A stretch of DNA of 64,000 nucleotides from Glebionis coronaria (taxonomy: Eukaryota > Streptophyta > Magnoliopsida > Asterales > Asteraceae): contig CM046881.1 in NCBI GenBank assembly GCA_025667525.1, positions 499,183,627 to 499,247,626 of the forward strand, given 5' to 3'. Made by a program: the position numbers and the translations under genes. Positions 54,596-64,000 of this stretch are shown here, one piece after another; position 1 is the first letter of the stretch; each line of letters starts with the position of its first letter. The notes under the pieces were generated by a model. It had not been told where the DNA came from, did not search any database, and was given only the letters and a program-made list of their open reading frames with translations.

Positions 54596-55108
54596 ATGTC
54601 CAACATACCACTTAACAACAATAGGCGGGGATTTGATGTAGGTCAACAGAGTATGCAGTATCAGCGAGAAGGAAATCATAAGTATTCAGGTGGATGGTTA
54701 GATTATGAGGATGATACGGATAATAAGAAAAATGTTGTTGAATTTGAAAGTGATAATAATAGGACTGAGAATGAAGTTGGAAGAACTGATGTTAGAGTTG
54801 AAGTGAGAAGTTATGGAACTGATTTTAAGAAGTACCAGGAAGAGAGAGATAGGCTTCGCAGGTTAAGTGAATATGTAGCTCACCTTGGGCCGTATCTTCG
54901 ACCGCATTGGAAGTTACAGGATAGTGAGGTGTATGTTGATTCTCATTATATGATAGATCCGTCGTGTCAAGGAGCGCATTTGAGGTATGGATTTGAGGAG
55001 CCGTCGTGTTTTGATCCAAAATGGAGGTGCTGCAAGTTAGGACTAGATGAAGATGAAGTAGGGACGAGCCTAGTTGGAAAAAATGATGTGCCACATCTTA
55101 TGGAGTGA
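54596..55108 (+). CDS. Open 170-codon ORF at the gag position of element G
   Basis: It begins MSNIPLNNNRRGFDVGQQ about 400 bases after the primer site and is fully open, while the pol downstream is riddled with stops. It is acidic and charged. A helix-like region KKYQEERDRLRRLSEYVAHLG is followed by a Trp/Tyr/Cys-containing tail (RPHWKLQDSEVY, FDPKWRCCKLG). I do not recognise it as a gag core, and it has no zinc knuckle or membrane segment. It could be an N-terminal gag piece that escaped stops, or an accessory ORF. Confidence in function is nil. Confidence 0.5.
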   Translation: MSNIPLNNNRRGFDVGQQSMQYQREGNHKYSGGWLDYEDDTDNKKNVVEFESDNNRTENEVGRTDVRVEVRSYGTDFKKYQEERDRLRRLSEYVAHLGPYLRPHWKLQDSEVYVDSHYMIDPSCQGAHLRYGFEEPSCFDPKWRCCKLGLDEDEVGTSLVGKNDVPHLME

Positions 55109-57140
55109 TGTAGTGATAGATCTTTGTTGTATTTCAATTTATGTATTGTTGTGTTGTATTTGTATTATTTAGATGTTGTGAGGTAGTATTGTGATGGATT
55201 ATTATTGTTGTTGTTTAGGATGATAAGGGTAAGTGACTGTAGTGACAAGATTTTGTTGCGATTTTCTCGGATTTATGGATGAAATCTACTATTACCCTTT
55301 AGTATTTGATGTGTTTTTGTTATCTTCTCTTTTGTGAGATGATTGTGGAATTTAGGTAGTATTGTGTTATTAGCGCATGTAGTATTCATGATATATCTTG
55401 ATGAAAAGATCCTTTTCTTTCTATCTCAATGTGTATACTTATCATGTTTCTTTCATCTGTGATAACAGTAGAAAGAGTTGAGTGAGATATGTTTCAATCA
55501 TTAGTGGGGATTTCTACGTGACTGAGTATCTTGAAATATGTCTCAAAAGGTTGTTAACTTTAGGGTAGATTATATGATCGTGGGAATAGTTGTTAGATTG
55601 TTCGAAGCTGATAGTGTTGCGAGGAGACGAGGTGTTGAGACTGAAGATGCTGTTGTTCTAGTTGAATATGTTGTTGTTCTAGTTAGAGATGCTACTGCTA
55701 TTATGCAAAGATATTAAAGGATATTTGTATGATATATTCCTAGTAATGAGAAGAGATGCGGTGAAGAGTGTCATACGGATATTAAGGGTAATTGGAAATG
55801 TGAAACTATATAAATAAGTTTGAGTAACTGATGTATGTTTTGATATATCAATAGTAAATTGGGAATGTTCAACTAGACGAAAAGAGATAGTAATTTAAAG
55901 ATTGATCCAAGTTTGAAATTAAGTGTGGAAGAAAAAGGTAAAGGAATGATAATGTTGTGAATGACAGGAAGGAACAGGAAATTTATTTCCTCTAACAGAA
56001 GGTAAAGTTGGAATATAACAGTCTAAGATAAGAAGAGATGGTATTCATGCGGTTGTTATAAGTCGGGTAAGAAAGAGGAAGTATGATGTGTAGATCACGT
56101 ATATTTTATACCACTTATGTAATTATCTATTTACTTTTTGTAAGTACGGACTAGCTAGAGGTCGGGTTGTTGAAGGAATAACAAGGAGTATGGTATAGGA
56201 ATTAGTATTTCTATGGTAATGAAATGTTTTAATTTCGATAAAGGAGATTGAATAAAGGAATTATTCAGATAATGGAAAATCAATATGAAAGGAATGTTGT
56301 TGCTATTACAGCCTATATTTTGGAAATACTAATAAGATTTGAGATTCAGATGTTGTAATTTGCATATTCTTATCTGATAATCATTGGGTTAGGATTCTAA
56401 TGGAATTCTGAAGGTCTTATTGATGGTGTATTGAAATCCTGAAGGTATTATTGATGGTGTATTGAAATTCTGAAGGTGTTATTGAGGATATATTGAGATT
56501 TGAAGATGTTAGATTTTAGTTGACCTGACGACGAGAAATCAACAAGAATTAGCGAGTGGTTGAAATGAGAAATTAACCGATGGAAGGATTGTTAATAACT
56601 ATATATATATTAAGGGAATATTTTTCTGAACTTATGGAATTAAGAGGTATCGCGCAATTAACTGAAGTAGAGTTGTGAGAAAGTTAACCGGGATAAGGTT
56701 GAATGTCATAGGATATGATAAATAAAGGTGGAACGAATTAAATTGGAATATTGTTGAGCATTGAGTACTGATTTTAGGAAGTAATCAGTGGAATTTTTAT
56801 TTGAAGATTTCAATTGGTCACTGATGAGAAGGTATGTAGGAGGAAACAATAATAGATCGAATTTTCTGTGCGCTTTACAAGTAGTAGTCGAAAGGAAATG
56901 AGAAGATGAGTTAGTATTTAAGGGTATTTTGTGGTTGTTCTGCGGAATCGTAGAGTTCACTGTCGTCTTGGGAAGAAGAAGGTTTGTGTTAGCTTAGTGA
57001 TGGAAGTTATGTAATCTGATTGTATAATTTGTTATATGGCATTGTAAGGAAGTTGAGGATGGTAATATGATTGATTGTAAGGGTTGGCGGATGAGACAAT
57101 AAGGATAATCTGATATGACTGGAAGGGTAAGTCATCAGAG
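55109..57140 (+). pseudogene. Element G decayed gag/protease region
   Basis: I find no long frame here. A remnant zinc-knuckle-like stretch (CYKSGKKEE, near 56055-56090) suggests gag. The rest is too decayed to assign. A three-unit minisatellite lies at 56406-56508. Confidence 0.45.
56406..56508 (+). repeat. About 32-bp minisatellite, three units
   Basis: The unit TTCTGAAGGT(C/A/G)TTATTGA recurs with TGGTGTATTGAAA between. The third unit is diverged. Confidence 0.85.
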
Positions 57141-58000
57141 AAGTAATAATGGAATTAAGGAAAGAAGCTGTATGTTTTGGGAATAAGATGATTGCTTTGA
57201 GGATGAACAAACTGAATACCAGAAATCGGTATCCATTACTGATGGTTTATGTTTTGTTTGATCAATATTAAAGAAGGAAATGTAAGTATTTAATAACAAT
57301 TGAAAATTTGTTAGGGAAGGAGGAATGGTGTGTAAAATTCTTTGGATATGAATTTTAGATGGAGTTAATATAGATGTTTTGGAATGTGGGATCTATGGCT
57401 GAAGTGATCGTGAAAGTCTTGACTAGATTGAAACGATTGAGGCTTTGTCGATACCGACGTAACCAACTGAAGCTTGTCAATTCCTTTGTGTAAGATGGGT
57501 ATTATCGGAGGTTTATCAGGAGGTTTTCATTGATTGTTGAACCATTGATAAAGCTAACAAATAAGAACTGAATGTGTGAAATCCACTCATGCTTCTAAGT
57601 TTTAGGTTTGAGATCTGATTTTTGTAGTTGAGGAAGTTGTTTATGAATGTTGAGGATAGATTGAAGTTCTGTTCTTGGATAGTTAGTATTTGAGGAATCT
57701 GAGGAATTATAGAGTTGCGATGATGATATTTTGATTATATCAAATGGAAAGGGAAGTAATAGTAGTGTGTTGAATTGAATAAAGAAGTATAATGAGATTT
57801 ATATGATCATGAGTTTCGATGATGTGGTATTTATTTTGGGATGGTAAAGTATTACTTGTATGGAATCAAGTATTAAGAAAATAAGGATAATAAGGACTTA
57901 CTTATAAATGCCATTCGGGAATTTCAAAAGAAAGGAGTTAAGGATTACCTAATGATGACTGCGAAATAATAATCAGTAAATTATAGATTAGAGGTGTTAT
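57141..58000 (+). pseudogene. pol: Element G decayed RT and RNase H
   Basis: Recognisable traces are NKLNTRNRYPL and FDQ (RT, 57190-57275), a FLGL-to-RRFI-like block with PLTKL remnants (57430-57560), and the RNase H stretch corresponding to YTTHDLELG...ALK.W.YYLYG (57790-57870). Stops and frameshifts are dense. 58001-58193 may be integrase remnant but shows no clear motif. Confidence 0.72.
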
Positions 58001-58193
58001 AGTTTTGTATTACGAAGTGTGTTCCAGATTATAAACGATGAGTGTGGATACTTTCACTATCAACTAGTGAGTATTTAGTAAGGAGGAGAACGAAAAAGTG
58101 CTTATAAGATTTCTAAAGTAATGGAGAATTGACTCTTGAGTCTTGAGATTTTGGAATATTGGTAACAACAAGCAGAATGGATGGAATGGAAAG

Positions 58194-61100
58194 TGTAACA
58201 ACCCTAAATTTACACAATTCAATACAGCGGAAGACTCGTTGGTGTTACGGGATAGCACATTACTCACATCATAGACAACGCTTAAAAATCGCGTCGTTTA
58301 ATAATAAAGCATTTCCATTCATGAATGTCAAATTTACATAGGTCCCAAGTCATAGTCATTTCATACAATTTTACAAAAGATTTGAATGGAAATTGTTATT
58401 TAAGTTCGGGCCATGAATTCTTGTTGTCTTCCCGAGAATTACCTTCAAGTACCTGAGACAAACATGTTGAAAGAAAAGGTCAGCGATAACGCCGAGTGAA
58501 TTCATAGAGTTTAATAAAATCCATCAATATAACATCGGTATAAAATTATTACCGAAAATCATTTTGTACAAATATTTGTAATAGGCCATAAAATAGCCAA
58601 AGTCATTTTATACAAATCCTTATCAAAAATCATAATATAGGCGTTTGCCTTCAAAATCATTATACGAACCAATGTCATAAAAATATCATACAATACGTTT
58701 TATAACGTCGTGTAGAGTTAAATAAAAACCGTTATATGAATATGGTTATGTAAAACCAAATCACGAACATAATATGAATAATAAGACCCCGTATTGCTAG
58801 TCAGGCAATATATCGTAATTCAGTGCATATAGCAGTATTTCGTTATTTTGGATTATTATAAGCCGCATGACATTGTTACCTTACTATACCAAACAACGGG
58901 TAGCTAACCCGAACTCAATTTTCCCATCTAAATTAGCGTGTCTTCACAATAATCACACTTGTGTAAATCTTCTCATACATAAATTCGCTTACCAATCAAT
59001 GTGGCACGATAGGGATCAACCGTCAAGGCGCGAACTGGGGTGATCATCCCCAATTAGTACTATTATATGCATAAGCATCTACCAAATACCGGTAGTTCAC
59101 AATTCATGCTAATGGGACTGTTAGTGACATAACCTAAGTTTAATAATCCATTTCATTTCATTTATCGGGTCATATAATCGTTCATCGGGTCATACAATCA
59201 TTCGGGTCCAAATCAATAAACAAACAATCGGGACAACTAGTGTCCTATTTCATAAAAACTAACATATGATCTCCCTCGCGGGTTTATAAAACATTTCATA
59301 GAAACATTTAAAAGAGTGTGAGGCTATGAACTCACGTTGATGTGGGAAAGCAGGTTATCGGCAATTCGGATGTACGGTACGTGCTTCAATCACGGAAACC
59401 TAGACAAATAATACTCTTCTTAGACTTTTGTCCAATGACTTTATCAAAATAACAATTATGTATACATATGATGATCAAGTGGGTTTATACATTCTCATTT
59501 ACTCATTTTAGTGTTATGTATTGGTAACTTTTGTACTAGTTTACTAGTTTTACTTATTTACATGTTTTAGGTCCAATAAGCCTATTATAAGTCCATTACC
59601 TTAAATTAGACCATTTTATACTTTTATTATCAGTATTATACTTTACATGTTGGGCCCAAGTGGGTTAAGCCCAATAAGTAAATTTATAAGTGTTTAGCCC
59701 ATTTAGTTGGATTATTAGTCCAATAATGCTAACTTAGCCCGTTAATGTCCATATGTTATTTAGTTCGGGTTTTATCGGTTTTTACTTGTATTAAGTACTT
59801 ATATATCAGTATATGACTTTTAAAAAGTTTACATTAGACGGGTCCGATCGTCTAAGTTTTAATTGACGAAAAACGTTAATTTTACGGTACTAGCCGAAAA
59901 GACGTAAACATCTTGTTTAAAATCTTACCAAACTACCATTTTTATATAATGTCCATTTATTTATCCTTATACATATTTATATAAATGAAATATATAAGTT
60001 AGTGGGTTTTAATTTCACATTTTATACTATATTATTTTGAGTGCTTATATAATACTATTAAACTTTAATTTCACAAAATCTGATTTTTAGTTTCACTTTC
60101 ACCATTTTTATCATATCTTGAGTTCTATAAGGAGATAGAATCTCATTTTTGGATGACATAAACATCATATTATGTGCTACAGATAAGTTAGTTATAGCTA
60201 CTGCTCAATCCATGTCTAAGTATCCTTAACAGTCCCTACAAAACAGACTATTCAGATTGGTATACTAATTTTGTTTTGATCATATCTCACTCATTTTGAT
60301 GATTCCATTGCATGGCCATCTCTCACATGTGTATGACATCTAATACTTACTGTAAATTGATTCCACAATGCCATTTTATCAGTTTATCATTTGGTTAGTT
60401 ACTGTTTTTATACAGCCAACTTTATAAGCAAGAATTTAACCTTTTTACCTATGGTTTTCCATCTTTTTAACCATGTTTATCAAATCTATCAACACCAAAT
60501 CCCCACATAATATTTTTAATCATCATTCATCATCATATACATATACATAATTAAAAAAATTACAAGATTACATAATCAAAATAACAAGAGGAGGAATAAC
60601 AATCTTTATACTACCATTAGTGATGAAAAGATGAGGTTTTTGATGAACAAGACTTGGTTCTTGTTATCAAATCTTCAACTTTAGAAAGGAAACTTCTTGG
60701 GTCCTTTGGATATATGAACAACTCCATGAACTCATCCTTTTAACCTCATGAAAACTCCTTTTCAAAGGTTAAGATCACCTCCAATCTTCATATCTTCAAA
60801 GGTTCTTCATCATAAGTGTGAATAACATATGATTTCATGGTTAAATCAAGATCAAATGGGTTATTTAGGGTGAGAGTTGGACGAATTTTTGAGAGAGAAA
60901 GGGATGAGAGAGTGGTTTGCATGTGTTGGAAGTGAAGAAATGGTTTGTGGTGAAGTGGTTTGTGGTTTGTGGTTTTGATGTGTGAAGCGTACTTGTTAAG
61001 CTAAGTAAGACATGTGTTCATACTTGTTAGCTAAATATTGACACCTAAGGGTGTTGGTGTAGTATTTTTGGCCATCCCATGTTAGTGGGGTGGGGCAAAA

Positions 61101-61619
61101 CTTGTTTTGTCTCATCCCGCTAATTTACGGGTATTCCTCGATTCTAGTTTCCTCGATTTGCGTGCCCTGGGTCGTTTTACGAAAAACGTTTTTATAAATT
61201 ATGAATCAACAGCACAAAACGAATCTAATAAAAATTGTCTCATCAAAAACGGAGTTCGAAAACGTAAATACGTAATCCTAAGGTTTCCGGCTTAGTCGTA
61301 AAGGACGTTAAATTATAATCGTAAGTCCTAATCTCTTCTCGTAAATTTTTGAGTTTATGAACCAACACAAATTTAAAATCTCAAAATAATATTCATGGAT
61401 AAATTTATTTTCTGAAATGTCGGACTGTCACCAAAAACGGTGTATGTAAACGTAAGCACGTAACATAGAATCCTCTAGTTTAGACGTAGTCGATGCTACT
61501 TCAAGACGTAATCTAAATTTCTTCCCAAAAATAAGTGAGTTCATAATATAACATTAAAATAATGTTTTTAAATAACACTTGAGAATAAAATATCAACCAT
61601 AAATTGACGGATTGTCACA
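58194..61619 (-). repeat. Element H 3' LTR, chromovirus, 3,426 bp
   Basis: On the minus strand it begins TGTGACAATCCGTCAAT (61619) after a purine-rich tract and ends TTTAGGGTTGTTACA (58194). About 2.1 kb of its 3' part matches LTR E. A predicted intron (59335 to 58453) is present. No second LTR is in the window; the left flank is GAAAG. No long ORF is present. Confidence 0.85.
58453..59335 (-). other. Predicted intron in LTR H leader, 883 bp
   Basis: On the minus strand the donor is AAC/GTGAGT (59335-59330). The acceptor region is CTGACCTTTTCTTTC...TGTCTCAG (58497-58453), with a perfect CTGAC branch-like site and pyrimidine tract. It is homologous to the sites in E and G. Confidence 0.55.
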
Positions 61620-61634
61620 GCATTTACCCTTAAA
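61620..61634 (-). other. Element H polypurine tract
   Basis: The minus strand TTTAAGGGTAAATGC precedes the LTR. Just upstream, TTTGAGGACAAAGATCC matches the end of chromovirus pol (FEDKDP, then stop). Confidence 0.7.
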
Positions 61635-64000
61635 CAGGATCTTTGTCCTCAAAGATCAATTTATCTTACTACTCGCTTCTTATAGAGCTAAAGCCGTGTG
61701 GGTATTTCCTCCACATTTAGTCTTTTCTCACAAGTGTAATTCATTACAATCCGCGAGTTTCATCAAACATAACTACGGGAATAAGATCAAGCTTAATGTT
61801 GACTTACTTTCTCTATCCATGATGTTCACAGGTTTTTGATGAATGCAATTTTTGCCGATCTAAATTTCATCAAGAAGAATTCATCTTTTCACTTGATAGA
61901 CATTTTATCAAGTTAGATATACGAATCATAATTCACGCAACCCTTGAAGTCCTTGGGTAGATGCAGCTTATATGCCTTTCAAACCAATCTTTTTACATCA
62001 TCTCAATATTCCCATACAACGGGGACTTAATTCCCATGATCTTTCAGATCATCAATTCATTTTTCCATGGTGAATTTTTTTGGCATAACTTCGCTACCCA
62101 TCCTGCACTTCAAGATCTACATTTCATATTCACATAACCTCCTGCCTTCTACCGGCAGTCAATAATCAGATCCTAATTTCAACAACCATTTCAGGTCTCA
62201 CAGGTCGGGTATTTTGTAAGGTTAGGTTCGTCATCATAGGAAACCTTAAACCTAAAATACATGTCCAACTCACAATAGGTGTATGTCGGGTGTCTTCATC
62301 CTAATCCATATTTACTGATGCTCTTATAATTAAATCTTAACAAGATTCGATCTCGATCCTAACACGATAATTATCAATGATAATCTCTCCAAAGGAAAGC
62401 GGTTATATGGTTTATTACCAAAGGTCAACTATTCAAACATAAAACAACACTTCTAGTATTTTGTATCGTTACTTTACCTCGTCCCTTCGATTGGGGTGGC
62501 AAACAGTACTCTCATCAAGGTTCGTTCTCAATAACTTCTAAGCAAATCTCTAGAAATTCGATACGAAGCGAGGATCTTGATAGAGATGATCGATACAGGC
62601 ACACTATGTTTACACAACTCCTTTAAATACAAAGAGTCAATTTCTTCATCGAGAATCTATCATTAACAAGAATGATATTAGCAGATTTGGTCAGTCTGTC
62701 GACGATGACCCAAATCGAATCAAATTCAGATGATGACCTTTGCAATAGTTAGACGTTTACTAATGTATGAGGCGATGTCTGCCTTCATAATTTGCCATCA
62801 GTACAACTTCTTCAGATAAAGATACACTAAATCAGAATTAGCATGAATAGAATACTTAATCTTATGAGATTCCAACATGACTACATCCCAAAATCTCCAT
62901 ATTTAGGCAACCTCAAGTGGCCTTTTATACATTTACCGCCATCGGCTTCTTAATTCTAATGGTTCACATTAGCCGCGAACCCCTTTTATTATCTATATTA
63001 TCCTTTTTACAAGCATCGGCTATATTTTAATTTGCTCGGCAATTTATTTTGCACAGTCATTATTAAGGAATACATCCTAATTGATTCTTTATCTTTTCTA
63101 CGTAATGTGTCAGCATCTACATTCACTTTTCCTGATGAACTAATTATCATGACCATAATTCACTCAGAATTTATTTCTTCATATTTTCTAAGTTTTAGTT
63201 TCGTCTCAACTATCATTTTTATCCATTTTGCTCAATTCGACGTTTATAGCGTCGATAAGTATTACTAGTAATTAAATAATAAATATTAAATTTTCATGAA
63301 ACATCAACGTCAAAAATTCTAAATTTCTCAGTTCGTCCAATTACAGAAAAATGTTTCAAAATGAGATTGAATTTAGTTAACATGATCTTTTTGATTTATC
63401 GGAAATAATTAATAAGATTCGTAAATGTTCGAAAAATTCTTTGTTGATACTTTGGTCGAAATTTTCATGGTTGAAAAGCAAAAATTGTCGTTTCAAATTT
63501 CAAGTCATGGTTTAAATGTTTTCCTCAATCCCTTTTAGTTTGTTTTGAGGTATGCACAAACATTTACCCCTAAACAAGAGTTTAGTTAAATTATTTAGGT
63601 ATAAGGGAATAATCCCTTTAAAATCCTTTGTTAAAACAATTGTCAAAACATATTTGCACTTTTCTTTTTGGTATATCCCAAAGCCTTAATGGCTCTAATC
63701 TTTTAAGAGTCAATATATTCCATTATATATTAATCACACGGTCAATTAATATAAAGGATTAAGTCTTAAATCACATGTTAAATATTCAGGGTATAGGTTT
63801 TCATTGTTCGGCCAATTCAGAGCAATCTATAAATAATTATTAACTCATTCTTATTCTTATAAACAAACAAATGGTCCTTAATGATCACAAGCATGAATTT
63901 ATCAAATTACAGCCTACACATGTGATTCACCAAATTTATGAATGATACATGTGCATTGGTCAATCCAAACGACATAACTTGAAACTCATAATGTTCATTA
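61635..64000 (-). pseudogene. pol: Element H decayed pol, running off the window
   Basis: RT is recognisable at 63790-64000 on the minus strand (NEHYEFQVMSFGLTNA..., then a block where the usual FIDDILIYS has become IIKDHLFVY, losing catalytic Asp). An integrase stretch [15 protein letters not shown] lies near 62660-62720, followed by remnants to about 62480. The FEDKD end is near 61640. The spacing between RT and integrase is about 300 bases shorter than normal, so deletions are likely. Stops are dense. The 5' part of the element is outside the window. Confidence 0.72.

Larger units (their letters stand above)
51527..58193 (+). mobile_element. Chromovirus element G, decayed, 3' end cut by H
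   Basis: It has a 5' LTR of 2.65 kb, a primer site, one open ORF and then about 3 kb in which gag, RT and RNase H can be recognised only as broken fragments. The LTR starts at TGTGACAACCC inside Athila fragment I. The right side stops at the H LTR (58194), so the 3' LTR is not in the window. Confidence 0.78.

Noticed and set aside
54434..54679. Minus-strand 81-codon ORF
   Set aside because: It overlaps the leader and start of the plus-strand G ORF, is AT-rich and has no supporting feature.
63555..63585. A second polypurine tract and LTR start
   Set aside because: ACATTTACCCCTAAACA resembles the tract at 61620, but RT lies only about 250 bases to one side and integrase remnants to the other, which does not fit a tract; left unresolved.

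Overview
This is an AT-rich, gene-poor stretch of a plant nuclear genome made almost entirely of LTR retrotransposons inserted into one another. I see no host protein-coding gene, rRNA or tRNA gene. The copia gag and pol proteins, and an extra ORF beginning MAPKFNSAELDLGFKSQHN, resemble elements I associate with the daisy family (Asteraceae). That placement is recognition from memory, not a database result. Element names below are local labels.

Layout. 1-1381: 5' end of a minus-strand copia (Copia-0), inserted in the gag of a minus-strand Athila-type gypsy (element A, gag 1387-3145, PBS 3861-3880, 5' LTR 3884-16132). The A LTR is split by a minus-strand copia lacking reverse transcriptase (Copia-2, 6838-15209). 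Its own 3' LTR is split by a truncated Tat/Ogre-like gypsy (J, 7187-8224). 16133-18127: piece of a plus-strand chromovirus LTR (E). 18128-35246: plus-strand Athila (D), whose 3' untranslated region carries a nearly complete Sirevirus-like copia (Copia-1, 20840-32825, minus). 35247-35415 plus 47776-49854: plus-strand chromovirus (C), split inside its RT by a gag-less Athila (B, 35416-47770, minus). One B LTR holds a non-autonomous copia (Copia-3, 43117-46465, minus). 49852-51526: scrambled, inverted chromovirus and Athila fragments (F, I). 51527-58193: plus-strand chromovirus G, with a 2.65 kb LTR, one open ORF and decayed pol. 58194-64000: minus-strand chromovirus H, with a 3.4 kb LTR and decayed pol running off the window.

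Nesting reads C > D > E > A > Copia-2 > J, with side branches A > Copia-0, D > Copia-1 and C > B > Copia-3. Exact target-site duplications support Copia-1 (TTAAC), Copia-3 (GTGTG) and J (GACCG). B has a near match (GCGAA/ACGAA) and Copia-2 a partial one (CAAA). Hand-counted LTR differences are 8/525 for Copia-1, 7/566 for Copia-3 and 3/385 for Copia-2, so these are the young layers.

Main points of interest: (1) a GTCAACGCT/GTCAGCGCT motif repeated about 45 times through LTRs, untranslated and coding sequence of Copia-1, and shared with Copia-3, always read in one frame where it is coding; (2) a roughly 1,020-codon extra ORF after RNase H in Copia-1; (3) a matching predicted intron inside the LTR leader of three chromovirus copies; (4) a TATA-adjacent palindrome shared by copia and gypsy LTRs; (5) a 25-bp block identical in two diverged Athila elements; (6) element-specific iterated short motifs in almost every LTR or leader.
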